A stretch of DNA of 64,000 nt from Pycnococcus provasolii (GCA_938743325.2 OW568879.1:248001-312000); one strand, 5' to 3'; numbered from the stretch's first letter, positions 11,276-20,841 are shown. The notes: generated by a model from the letters alone, not told the origin. Numbers and translations: made by a program.

Positions 11276-11307
<32 letters not shown>

Positions 11308-11310
11308 ATT
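11118..11310. repeat. CAG-containing minisatellite, four units
   Basis: Four imperfect tandem units of about 42-55 bp, each a GCA-triplet run followed by a spacer of the type GGAGAGGAATCCCAAAGGGA then CAACGATC. The triplet count rises along the array: about 4, 5, 8 and 9 from left to right. Confidence 0.9.
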
Positions 11311-11998
11311 CCACACGACCACAACGACAGCAGTCAGCAGTTGGCGCGCACGCGCGTATAAATTAGTGTATAAATTAGTTGGGGTCCCTGAGGAAGTGGG
11401 CGAACCAACCTCGTTAAAAAACGGGCTCGGGGGCTTTTATCAAAGCCTCCTCCACTATAAAACCCGAGAAGGCAACTCGTTAGAATAAATCCAAAACCCG
11501 AACTTGAAGACACTTGTCTCGTTCCAAAACCCGAACTGAGAAAAGGGTGGAAAACCCTTTGTCGTTTGCTTGTAACGAGGGGATCCACAGTTGGTCCTGA
11601 GCATAAGACCTACAGGGAAGGGGGGGACACCTAAGACCTACAGGGAAGGGGGTACACCTAAGACCTACACAAGGGGGACAAGGTCCCGACAACTGAGTAC
11701 CTTTAAGGTTCTGACCAGGGTTTCTGACTAGGGTTGCTACTAGGGTTACCGTTAGGGTCTCTGATTAGGGTTTCTGTTAGGGTTACGAACGCAACCCTAA
11801 CCCTAAACCTGACAGGGAGCGGGCCGAGTTGGTTTCCAAAAAGGAACTGACAGGTGGCCCCGGGATCCTCAGATCCACGTGTGAGATCACCAGTTGGGGA
11901 GGCAGAAAGTAGGTTCCCCACGGCCTAAGGCTGCGGCTTACGCATAGTAGGTCAGCGCCAGGCGAGGATCACGGCCCACACTCGGAGGATCCCAGTGC
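11311..11998. other. Leader region of the retroelement
   Basis: No host gene. A TATAAAA at about 11455 and an AATAAA at about 11484 would suit a retroelement promoter/leader. Three 27-28-bp tandem units (TAAGACCTACAGGGAAGGGG type) lie at 11604-11685, and a telomere-like tract at about 11707-11812. I could not find a stretch here that repeats beyond 20841, so the element ends are not fixed. Confidence 0.45.
11707..11812. repeat. Telomere-like degenerate tract (TTAGGG then CCCTAA)
   Basis: Repeated TAGGGTT motifs at irregular spacing, followed by an inverted CCCTAACCCTAA near 11800. It lies about 190 bp upstream of the gag start, the same relative position as the other tracts before host genes. 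Confidence 0.8.
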
Positions 11999-14509
11999 AT
12001 GCTCACGAGATCACAACGTCGTCAAAGACAGATCTCCAACGAGCAAGAGGGACGCGACGTCACTGACGAGGCACCAAGCGTAGACGGCGAGGGTACCGAA
12101 GAGCCGACAGCGATGAGCGACGGTGGAGATGCAAACGCGAGCGGTAGCAGGTCGTCGCACCTGAGTCCGCTCACGGGATCCGAGACATCGGAGGAGGCGG
12201 CGAGGTGGTTGGCCAACTTCCAACAGTTGTATCAACCGAAGTTGCATAACGCCAATTACCAAACGGTGTTGACGTTCTTGGTGGCGAACACGGCTCAAGG
12301 CACGCCGGCGTGGACACTACTGCAGGACACGCAGCACGACGCCGATTGGCTCAAGAAAGCGCTTGCCGCCAGCAAGGATGCCGAGACGGGAAGCGAGAGA
12401 CAGGCAGTGGCGAAAGCGGCGGCGGAGCTGTTCACTAAATGGGACGGCGCCGTACGTAAAGAATTTGTTACTAAGCGTAACAAGTTAGAGAGTTCCCAAC
12501 TTCACACGATTAAGGTGAGTGGGAAGAAGGACCGCCCTGAACACATGGCCAAGTTGATGGAGCAGGAGGTCGAACGCGTCGCGCCGGAGTACAACATGGA
12601 GCAACTCCAGCGTGTCGTGGTAGACGCGTACACTAAGCATTCAGAGCTTCACCAGTACCTCCGGGAGTGGGTGAAGAGCTCCGAAGGGATGGAGGCCGTC
12701 TCGACACACGACGAGGCGCATTCAGACATGTCCGACGTAACACTCCAACCAGAGGAGGTGCAGGACTTGCTCACAGAGAATGCGCGGCGAGTTAAGGCGG
12801 AAGGTGAACACCCTGAGCTGTTTGCCATGGCGACACGTACGCGCCGGCTCACAACGCGACAGGGCATAGCCATTGGGTTAATAAGGGCCATCTCCAAGCA
12901 GGCCCAGATCAAGTGGAACAGGCTCAACCGAAGTGAAGCTGCCGTAGGTGGCGCTCGTCGCGAGGAGGTGAACATCACGCCATACCAATTGGTGAAACAA
13001 CTCCAGTCGCTCGTGAAACCAAAGTTTGGCGACACGGCGTGGGAAAACGCAACGTGCGAACTACATCCAGAGGGCAAGCACACCAATGGTAATTGCTCCG
13101 TCCACAAGCAAGTGCACGCCATGTCACAGACTACGCGGCGGAACAGGGTAGCGGCGGTGGCAGAAATTGACACGGCAGCGGTGGCCGCGCCAGTCGGAGG
13201 TGGGAGGTGGAACCCGAACGCAGCCACGGGGCGCGTAGGGGGAGGTGCTCAGCCCACAGGTCAAGTGCCAAGACCAGGTGATTGGGAATGTGGAGTCATA
13301 GGGTGCCGAGCCAAAGGCAACCGAGCGAATTTCGCGTCAAAGACTCAATGTTACATGTGTAACACTCCCAAGGACAAAGCTATGTCAGGAGGGCTCATGC
13401 TCGACACTGAGGGCAAGGTTGTCCCGGTCGGAAGCAAGCCTGGCATTGCCGCCACGGCGTCTGCGGAAGAGGGACGCAAGCAACGTATCGATGCGGCGGT
13501 GGCAGCCGCATTGGCTGAGAGGGACGAAGAAGCGGCGGTGGCGGCAGCCGTTGCCGCGGCGTTAGCTGACGCCGACTTGCAAGGTCACCAGGGTGGCACG
13601 CAAGGTAGGAAGACGGCTAGCGTGTGCGTGTCAGGTGGGCACGACGAGCCTATGATCAGCACGGCGGCCGCAGCGGACTCCCGAGTCAACGCGCAGCCGT
13701 TACCTGAATCATTCCTCACGCGAGGAGAGAAGCCAGCGCAGAGCCAACCAATAGTGAAGGAATTGGCAGCGGTGCGTGCGCATGGCGTACGTGCAGTGGT
13801 GAGCTTACAACTCCACAGCGAGGTGGTGGGCGTAGATGAGGCGTCAGTGGGTGCACTCGCAACGAAAGAGTTACCCACAGAGACACCGGAGGCGCCGGAG
13901 ACGAATGCCAAGGTAATGGCGGCTGCAGAATTGGTGCGCCAAATTGTCAAGGGCGAAATTAAGGTGCCTCCACACCGTCTCCCTGAGGGCACGGTTGAGT
14001 TCCGCCTAGGGAAGGCGGCGGTACGGGCGCGACGTCCGCTGTCCGATACCGGGTGTAACGTGTGGGTTATTACCGCAAGTTTGTGGAAGAAACTTGAAGG
14101 CGCACTTCCACGGGGTGTACCCACTCTGTCCCACGATCTCACCACAGCGATGGGAGAGGGGAAGGGCGAAGAAGTACCACTAGAGGCGGGCATGACGTGT
14201 GCAGTGGCGCCCGGGACGGAGAACGAAACCTGGATGCCATGTTCAGTGGTGGTGGCGGAGGACAATGCGGTATTTGATTGCCTCATACCCACGTTGTTCC
14301 ACTACGCCTATAATGCGTACGTGGTACCTGCGAAAGGGGTCATGTATTGGAACCCTGACGGTTTGGGCACGACGAGGGTGGCGACGTTGCCGGTGCGAAT
14401 CAGCAGCCACGCAACTTGCACGGCAGTCGACGAGCCGGAACACAACTCACAGGATGGCTCGGGAAACGAGGAGCTCGCGCGCCTACTGGTGGATGCGCTG
14501 CGAGCGTAA
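11999..14509 (+). CDS. Retroelement gag-protease polyprotein
   Basis: 836 residues from an ATG. The N-terminal ~330 residues are a helical, charged gag-type region. A Cys/His patch (CELHPEGKHTNGNC) lies at about 352-365. Residues ~426-458 form a RanBP2-type zinc finger (PGDWECGVIGC ... NFASKTQCYMC), where Ty3/Gypsy gags normally carry a CCHC knuckle. An Ala-rich helical stretch follows (~500-530). The C-terminal part holds a retropepsin-like DTG (LSDTGCNVWVI, about residue 682), so the protease is fused to gag rather than to pol. The pol frame overlaps its end by about 94 nt in the -1 register, consistent with the -1 frameshifting that many Ty3 relatives use. Gag packages the RNA; the protease matures the polyprotein. 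Confidence 0.88.
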   Translation: MLTRSQRRQRQISNEQEGRDVTDEAPSVDGEGTEEPTAMSDGGDANASGSRSSHLSPLTGSETSEEAARWLANFQQLYQPKLHNANYQTVLTFLVANTAQGTPAWTLLQDTQHDADWLKKALAASKDAETGSERQAVAKAAAELFTKWDGAVRKEFVTKRNKLESSQLHTIKVSGKKDRPEHMAKLMEQEVERVAPEYNMEQLQRVVVDAYTKHSELHQYLREWVKSSEGMEAVSTHDEAHSDMSDVTLQPEEVQDLLTENARRVKAEGEHPELFAMATRTRRLTTRQGIAIGLIRAISKQAQIKWNRLNRSEAAVGGARREEVNITPYQLVKQLQSLVKPKFGDTAWENATCELHPEGKHTNGNCSVHKQVHAMSQTTRRNRVAAVAEIDTAAVAAPVGGGRWNPNAATGRVGGGAQPTGQVPRPGDWECGVIGCRAKGNRANFASKTQCYMCNTPKDKAMSGGLMLDTEGKVVPVGSKPGIAATASAEEGRKQRIDAAVAAALAERDEEAAVAAAVAAALADADLQGHQGGTQGRKTASVCVSGGHDEPMISTAAAADSRVNAQPLPESFLTRGEKPAQSQPIVKELAAVRAHGVRAVVSLQLHSEVVGVDEASVGALATKELPTETPEAPETNAKVMAAAELVRQIVKGEIKVPPHRLPEGTVEFRLGKAAVRARRPLSDTGCNVWVITASLWKKLEGALPRGVPTLSHDLTTAMGEGKGEEVPLEAGMTCAVAPGTENETWMPCSVVVAEDNAVFDCLIPTLFHYAYNAYVVPAKGVMYWNPDGLGTTRVATLPVRISSHATCTAVDEPEHNSQDGSGNEELARLLVDALRA

Positions 14510-17500
14510 AGACCTCGCCATCGGCTGAGGGAAGTAGGGAAGGGGGGAAAACACGAAGGGTTTATGGTTTGAAGAGATGGATAATGTGGCTCGGAGTGCT
14601 GTGGGTACTGGCGGTGGCAATGTCCACACCCAGCACGGGCACGTCCGCAAGTAACGTCAACGAAGACGCGACCACGTGGGCCGAGAGTACAGGTGGAGGC
14701 ACGTTCGAAGACGAGGCGAGAAGGAATGGCTGGACGCATCCACCGCGACGCATCAAGTGGAACAAGTCCCAAGCCAGGAGGATGAAGAAAATGGTGGATA
14801 CCAAGCACCCGGCACGGCGAGGGTGGATGGCGGGCGCGGTGCTAACCGTACTGCTCGCGTGGCTCGTGTTGTTTGAAGTCAAGATGTGGCTGGCAACCGT
14901 GGTAGCGCTGACGCTAGTTGGAGGAGCTCACGTCAAGCGCCAAGTGTGGGCAGTTTGCACGGTGACGAGCGAGACAAAAGTCGCGCCAAGGCGCCCAGCA
15001 CGGCTCATAGACGCAATGACGCCATACGGTGACGTCGGGCTGGAAGAGAGCGTGGAGACACGAGACGGATGGATGGTTGCGTCACGATTGACTGAGGAGC
15101 AAAAGGTGGAATTGTTGGAACTGTTGAACAGGAATAAAGGAGCGTTTGCGTGGAGCAATGACGACATTCCGGGATACAGTGGGGTTGACGGACCGTTCAA
15201 GATAGATGTAACGGACAAGTCAGTTGAAACCCGCCAACGCCAGAGGAGGTTGAACAAGGCGGAACAAGAGAAGGTGGATGAATGGTACCAAGCGTTTCAG
15301 GACGCGGGGTACATTCGGGAATATAAGTTGGGAGAGCACCAGTACGGGCTCCACGCAATGAACACCACGGTCGCAGCTAAGAAAGATGCGAAGACCGGAG
15401 AGTGGACGGATTGTAGGGTGTGTGCGGACTCGAGGAGTGTGAACGCCATTACCATACGGGACAGGCGGGGTATGCACCGTGCCGATGACCAGATCGCGCG
15501 CCTTTCAGCGGCGAAGTACATCACCGCGGTGGACCTGCGGAAGGGTTTCAACCAGGTTCCCATGGACCCCGGTAGCATACACCTTACCCAGTTTTGGTGG
15601 AAGGGCAAAATCTATGTATGGGAGCGGATGACGTTCGGTTACGTCAACGCGGCTGCCAAGTTCCAAACGGTAATGGACCGAGAACTGGCGGTGGCGGGAT
15701 TGGACAACGAAACCACCTGCTACATAGATGACCTGTGTGTACACCACGATGAGTGGAGTGATCATTTGAAGGCACTTGAGCGTATGTTCGCCATGTGTAA
15801 CACCACAGGTTTGAGGTTACACCCAGACAAGAGTAAGTTCGGGTTGGCGACTGTGGAGTTCCTAGGACACAAGGTGGGTGGGAACGGCGTTACACCAGAT
15901 GAGGCCAAGGTCAAGGCGATTATAGGTATGGGGAGGCCAGAGAGTGCCAGTGACTTAAGGTCACAGCTCGGCCTAATCTCCTACTACCGGTCTTTCATCC
16001 CTAATGCGTCAGCAATGATTGAAGGAATGAGACCATTGCTCAAGAAAGGTGCAGTATGGGTGAAGGGTGCGTGGACCGACGAGCACCAAGCCCAGTTGGA
16101 TGAGTTGAAAGAGAAGTTGGCAACGCCCGGCGTAGGGTTGTTCCACTTCGACGATGAGCTGGAGACGCACGTCTATACCGACTTTAGTTCGTACGGCATA
16201 GCTGCCGTGCTAGCTCAAGTGGGACCAGACGGGAAGGAGAGGCTGTGCGCGTGTATCTCGCGTAGCCTAAACGTACATGAAGCTAAGTATCCATCGTATT
16301 ATGGCGAATTGCTCGCTGTGACGTGGGCGTTACGTACGTTTCACCCCTACATCTGGGGAAGGCATATCAAGTTGATCACGGACCACCAACCTTTAGTTTG
16401 GTTGATGGACTCCTCTCAGAAGAAAAATGCACACCACACGAGGTGGGCATTAATGGTGGAACAATATGACTTGGTGGTCATTCACAGGGCTGGAGCGTCG
16501 CATGCTAATGCCGACGTGCCCTCGCGATTCCCCTTGGCAACGGAGGAAGATAACTCTGGAGCAAGGTTGGATGACGGGGAGGAACGCAACCTGGGCGGAC
16601 AAGTGAGGCTTGCGACGCCTGAAGAGTATGCCGAGTGGTACACAGCAGTTGCTCGTAACCCAGGTAACAAGGCAACTCAAAGTGACCTCAATCTTGACGG
16701 AGTCCCCGTCACAATTCCCAATCCCAGTCCGGACATGGCGAGTACGGTAGGGAACGGAAAGGGTGAAGAGGTGGGGCGCGCAGTGGCAGGCGCGTTAATT
16801 AAGGGCGAACCTTATGGTGCAGTAGCACCGCTCAGGGTCACCATGCGCGCGAGCGTGTGCGTGAGCCCCGCTGACAAGGTTAGCCACGAAGTGTGTGCTA
16901 TGGTCAATGACGCCGTAGAAGATGAGACGGTGGAAACGCCGCTGACGGAGTGGAGGCGCCGGCTGAAACATGTCGTGCGAGGCGAATTGTTGCCGTCAAC
17001 GGATCATGTTGGCAACGCAATATGGAGTTCTCCTGTAGTGGTGGTTGAAGGACCGGGCGTGTGCGGACGAGGCGTTCACGCCGCGTGGCAGTCAGGACTA
17101 CAAGTGAACATGTGCGTTTCTGTGGAGACGTACCAGCTGAGAGAGCAGATGCGTGACGAGTACGTGCGCGCAAGGCTTCCACCTGGATGGGTGGCGCAAC
17201 GCACTGATTCGGGCGTCGAGCAACTGTGGTGCCAAGCGTGGCAAGACAATAACGCCAACGTCACGGAACTCGTTGAGCGCACACGGGCGGTGGCCTGTGG
17301 CGCCGAAGTGGTGGTGGCTGGTTTGATGGCGGACGAGGCGGAGCTCGACGCAGACACTCGGTGGTGGAAGCGAATAGCGAGCGCCAACGCCGCAGTGGTA
17401 ATCGAGACGCATGCCCGACATGCGAGAGGGAATTGGTGGGATGGTTGGATTGAGAGCTGTAACCGGCGCCCTGTAATCACCAACGTTGAACGCATGGACC

Positions 17501-20500
17501 TCCTTGCGGCTGTCTTAGCCGACGAAGGTGACGCGACGACAAGCGTGGCAGAGCGAAGCACGTCCGCACACCAAGAAAACAAAGAACCCTCCATGAGGAA
17601 AGGTGACGCAACGGCCAGGCAGATGGCTGCGGTTGCGCGCAACGTGGCTGACGGGATTGGCATGCGAGACATGTTGCAGCTCGCCCGCGAAGTCAGCGAA
17701 GCGAGAGATGAATGGGAGAGGAGCACCGGCACCGAAGCACAGCAAGTGGGGGTGGCCGCAAAACTGTGGTCACGCAACGTCATGCCGTGGCAAGGCAATC
17801 GTCCCAATGGAGCGGCGGTGGCGTCCTTAACCTGCAATTGGGATTGGTGTTTGAGGAACCCAATGCCTAGCGGCCAAGAAGGAGTTAAGGAGCGGCTGGA
17901 CAAGAAGGGATTGGGCTACGTGGACGCCAACCCGGAGGTTTCCGCAGCTCGAAAGTGCATGGCTCGATGGGCGCGCTGTCGAGTGCAAGATGAGGAAGGC
18001 AAGGCTATTGCGGCCGTATGCCAGCACGAGAAGCGCAATTTGAGTCAACAACCTGTAACCAAAACAAGGTTACCAGGTTGGCCCAAAGAGTTGAGGGATA
18101 GGTTCGTCCATGCCATAGATGGTGGCTCAGAACTCTTGGTGCAACAATATGAGACGGGCACGGAGTACCGTGTCTTCGTGCCAAGGCGTGAAGAAAACAA
18201 CGCTGAGGTTGCGGCGGCAATAGCAAGTGAAGTCACCTCCACGGCTGCAAGCGCAGACCCGTGGGAGGATGAGGAACTCATGCTAGCCATGCGTGAAGGT
18301 GGCGCTGGAGCGGTTACCGACGTCGCAAAGCGCAGCCGAGTGGCAAGGCGCATGAGGTCGTATGCCACTAAACAACGAGACGGCGAGATGGTGCTCTTGT
18401 TTGTGCCTGACGGCCGGAGACCAAGAGAAGTGCCTCCGCCAGGCAAGCGTGAAGAAGTCATTGACTTGTACCACCGTAAGACAGGCCACTTCGGAGTACG
18501 GCGTACGTACGAACTGGTCAAGCTACATTATTGGTGGCCCGGCATGTATCGCCAAGTGGCTACAGTGGTTGGGAAGTGTGCGGCTTGCGATTTGGCGAAA
18601 GCACGGCCGAACCGCAAGGCAGGTGGAACGGAGTTACAATCCTTGCCAATTCAAGGATTGTTCTTCAGGTGGCATGTTGATTTTGCTGGCCCGTTCAATG
18701 AGACTGAACGTGGTAACAAATACATCTTAATCTTCATTGATGCATTCAGCAAAGAACTTGTCGCGGTCCCCACTCCCGACAGGACGTCCTCTAATGTTGC
18801 GTATGCATTCTTGCAACATGTCTTGAGTCGATACGGTGCTCCAGCCGTAGTGACGTCGGACAACGGACAAGAGTTCGTGGGAGGAGAGTTTGCGGAATTG
18901 TTAAGGGAGGCGTGCATCGACCACCGGACAACGTCACGCAACCATCCTCAGGCCAATGGCCAAGTGGAGCGTGTGGTACAGACGGTTAAGGAGTCTTTGA
19001 AACGTCTTACTGTAGACGCGGAGGAACACCGCGACTGGGACGTCTTGTTGATGTGGGTGGTGCTCGGATACCGCTGCAGTAAGCAAGCGTCATCGGGTAT
19101 GAGCCCGTTCGAAGTGGTGTACGGCACGGAGCCCCAGTTGGCCATTGGTCACGGCGGTGCCTTCGCCGACGAGTTGGTCTATGAAGGAGTGGAGGAAGAT
19201 GATGCGAAACGAGCGACTGAGGCGACCGCCGTCAGCTTGCTCAAACGTGCGGTGGCCATGAAGAAGATGGTGGCTACCATCGATTCGAATTTGAAGGTGG
19301 CGCAACACCGAGATTCGTTACGATACGCTCAGCTACGCGACGGTACGTACTGGCGTAAGCTCAGGAAGTTTGAGGTGGGTGATTTCGTTTATGTGGCGCG
19401 AGCTCATGCGAAAGGTTTGGAAGCGAAGGTAATGAGGACGGTGCTCCGAGTCAAGGAGGCACGCAGTGAAGATGTGTTTGTGTTGGAGGGTCGCGATGGC
19501 GCAACCATCGTGGAGCAGGCGGTAAACATGGCGCCGTGCCATTTGCCTGACCTGGACGGGACCGTTGACGGCACGCTACTCAAGGCTGCGTGGCGGTGCC
19601 AAGGGTGCAATGGTGACCGAGAACACAGCAAGATGATTGTGTGTGACGGGTGTGGGAAGGCGTGGCACATCTGGTGTGTAACGCCACCACTTAAGGTCGT
19701 ACCACAGACCACGTGGGTGTGCGAGGCATGCTCAATGCTGGGGTATCAACCATCCCCAAGCACGTTTGGTGACGGGGCGTATCGTCCACCTCCAACTGTG
19801 ACCGCGAGGTTGCGAGACGAACGAGGTTTGGCGCTGCATGGGCGACGCGTAATGAAGGAGTTTGACGTGGGACCTGGTGTGAAGGAGCAACATGAAGGCA
19901 CGGTGCTCTTCGAGGCTACTGCGCACCCGCCGTACCGATTCCGGATCAGGTACGACGATGGCGATGAAGAAACGATGTACGAGGCAGAAGTACGCAAGTA
20001 CTTGCTTCCATCGAGTGGTGAAGTGAACAAAGATAAAAGTGATAATGTGAAACAAGATACTCGTGTGACAAGACTCAGGTCCACGCGTGGTAGTCACGTG
20101 GCAGCTGCATTGGCTTGGAAGAACGAGACAATGTTGTGCAAGTCCAAAGAGGTCTTACCTTTGATGGACAATGTGGTGTTGGCGAAACTGATGCAAGAGC
20201 TCCAGCCCGGATGCTCAGCGCGCACGGTAAGCAATATGGCGAGGGCGGTGGCGCTTATGCAGACGCCACGAGCGTTGCCTTGCGTCACGACGGTGCCCGG
20301 TGCACTCGAACAGCTGTGGGAGCATGTGGCTCTTGATAAATTTGAGTGGGTGTTGGATCCGTTCGCGGGTACCAAAGCGGTGGCTTCATACCTCAGCGGG
20401 CAAGAAGTACGCGTAGTTAGCAATGACCTGAACCCTGGGCATGGCGCAGAGTTGTGCATGAATGCGTGTCAGCCGGTATTTTGGCAACGCATGGCGAAAC

Positions 20501-20841
20501 AAGGTGTCGAGGCAGTAGTATGTAGCCCTTGGTTCGACTGCTTAGATTTGGTGGTGCCACTCATGGTGAAGGCAACTGCCAAGGTGGTGTGTGTGCACGT
20601 GTCGTACAGCTATTATGCTACGATGCCCCGTGCTCGAGCAAGTATGCTGAAACAATGGATGGACGAAGGCAGGGTTGCAGTGATTAGCAACTTGCCTAGA
20701 GTTGGCCGTCAGCGGCAATGTGCGTGGTTGTGTATATTTGCCTCCGTGGCTATACGCAAACAATTGGTGAGACGAGAGTCTAGTGAAGTGGGGTGGCTGT
20801 TCGTGGCCGACCCAGAAGCGCCAATGGCGTTAGTGATTTGA
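14416..20841 (+). CDS. Retroelement pol with PHD, Tudor-like and methyltransferase-like modules
   Basis: An open frame of 2141 codons that begins inside gag in the -1 register; its first ATG is at 14584, after the gag stop. Residues ~57-75 and ~135-175 are hydrophobic, membrane-like segments. Then reverse transcriptase (~230-520, catalytic YIDD near 15718), RNase H (~580-700, HVYTDFSSYG), and about 600 residues without a recognised domain. Integrase follows: H2C2 zinc region (~1350-1395), then the DDE core (HVDFAGPF, TSDNGQEFVGG, NGQVERVVQ). After it come a PHD finger (~1725-1773, CQGCNGDREHSKMIVCDGC), a Tudor/chromo-like patch (~1830-1860, RIRYDDGDEETMYEAEV) and a class I methyltransferase-like domain (~1975-2128, LDPFAGTKAVASYL, VVSNDLNPG, VVCSPWFD). 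The PHD and Tudor-like parts could steer integration to chromatin; the methyltransferase target is unknown. Confidence 0.88.
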   Translation: MHGSRRAGTQLTGWLGKRGARAPTGGCAASVKTSPSAEGSREGGKTRRVYGLKRWIMWLGVLWVLAVAMSTPSTGTSASNVNEDATTWAESTGGGTFEDEARRNGWTHPPRRIKWNKSQARRMKKMVDTKHPARRGWMAGAVLTVLLAWLVLFEVKMWLATVVALTLVGGAHVKRQVWAVCTVTSETKVAPRRPARLIDAMTPYGDVGLEESVETRDGWMVASRLTEEQKVELLELLNRNKGAFAWSNDDIPGYSGVDGPFKIDVTDKSVETRQRQRRLNKAEQEKVDEWYQAFQDAGYIREYKLGEHQYGLHAMNTTVAAKKDAKTGEWTDCRVCADSRSVNAITIRDRRGMHRADDQIARLSAAKYITAVDLRKGFNQVPMDPGSIHLTQFWWKGKIYVWERMTFGYVNAAAKFQTVMDRELAVAGLDNETTCYIDDLCVHHDEWSDHLKALERMFAMCNTTGLRLHPDKSKFGLATVEFLGHKVGGNGVTPDEAKVKAIIGMGRPESASDLRSQLGLISYYRSFIPNASAMIEGMRPLLKKGAVWVKGAWTDEHQAQLDELKEKLATPGVGLFHFDDELETHVYTDFSSYGIAAVLAQVGPDGKERLCACISRSLNVHEAKYPSYYGELLAVTWALRTFHPYIWGRHIKLITDHQPLVWLMDSSQKKNAHHTRWALMVEQYDLVVIHRAGASHANADVPSRFPLATEEDNSGARLDDGEERNLGGQVRLATPEEYAEWYTAVARNPGNKATQSDLNLDGVPVTIPNPSPDMASTVGNGKGEEVGRAVAGALIKGEPYGAVAPLRVTMRASVCVSPADKVSHEVCAMVNDAVEDETVETPLTEWRRRLKHVVRGELLPSTDHVGNAIWSSPVVVVEGPGVCGRGVHAAWQSGLQVNMCVSVETYQLREQMRDEYVRARLPPGWVAQRTDSGVEQLWCQAWQDNNANVTELVERTRAVACGAEVVVAGLMADEAELDADTRWWKRIASANAAVVIETHARHARGNWWDGWIESCNRRPVITNVERMDLLAAVLADEGDATTSVAERSTSAHQENKEPSMRKGDATARQMAAVARNVADGIGMRDMLQLAREVSEARDEWERSTGTEAQQVGVAAKLWSRNVMPWQGNRPNGAAVASLTCNWDWCLRNPMPSGQEGVKERLDKKGLGYVDANPEVSAARKCMARWARCRVQDEEGKAIAAVCQHEKRNLSQQPVTKTRLPGWPKELRDRFVHAIDGGSELLVQQYETGTEYRVFVPRREENNAEVAAAIASEVTSTAASADPWEDEELMLAMREGGAGAVTDVAKRSRVARRMRSYATKQRDGEMVLLFVPDGRRPREVPPPGKREEVIDLYHRKTGHFGVRRTYELVKLHYWWPGMYRQVATVVGKCAACDLAKARPNRKAGGTELQSLPIQGLFFRWHVDFAGPFNETERGNKYILIFIDAFSKELVAVPTPDRTSSNVAYAFLQHVLSRYGAPAVVTSDNGQEFVGGEFAELLREACIDHRTTSRNHPQANGQVERVVQTVKESLKRLTVDAEEHRDWDVLLMWVVLGYRCSKQASSGMSPFEVVYGTEPQLAIGHGGAFADELVYEGVEEDDAKRATEATAVSLLKRAVAMKKMVATIDSNLKVAQHRDSLRYAQLRDGTYWRKLRKFEVGDFVYVARAHAKGLEAKVMRTVLRVKEARSEDVFVLEGRDGATIVEQAVNMAPCHLPDLDGTVDGTLLKAAWRCQGCNGDREHSKMIVCDGCGKAWHIWCVTPPLKVVPQTTWVCEACSMLGYQPSPSTFGDGAYRPPPTVTARLRDERGLALHGRRVMKEFDVGPGVKEQHEGTVLFEATAHPPYRFRIRYDDGDEETMYEAEVRKYLLPSSGEVNKDKSDNVKQDTRVTRLRSTRGSHVAAALAWKNETMLCKSKEVLPLMDNVVLAKLMQELQPGCSARTVSNMARAVALMQTPRALPCVTTVPGALEQLWEHVALDKFEWVLDPFAGTKAVASYLSGQEVRVVSNDLNPGHGAELCMNACQPVFWQRMAKQGVEAVVCSPWFDCLDLVVPLMVKATAKVVCVHVSYSYYATMPRARASMLKQWMDEGRVAVISNLPRVGRQRQCAWLCIFASVAIRKQLVRRESSEVGWLFVADPEAPMALVI

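Larger units (their letters stand above)
11999..20841 (+). mobile_element. Ty3/Gypsy-like retroelement, coding part looks whole
   Basis: Two long open frames in gag-pro/pol order spanning 8.8 kb. Domain order gag, RanBP2-type finger, aspartic protease, reverse transcriptase, RNase H, integrase is that of Ty3/Gypsy (Metaviridae). Both frames are open throughout, so the copy looks whole in its coding part and therefore young. I found no matching terminal repeats by eye, so the outer limits are unresolved; flanking non-coding sequence from about 11311 to 21240 probably belongs to it. Sister-lineage fragments lie at 10260-10960 and 53531-53663. The extra C-terminal PHD, Tudor-like and methyltransferase-like modules are not part of the standard Ty3 set. 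Confidence 0.9.

Noticed and set aside
17076-17903. Open frame antisense to the pol gene
   Set aside because: It mirrors a strongly supported pol frame and shows only Ser/Arg/Pro-rich composition.
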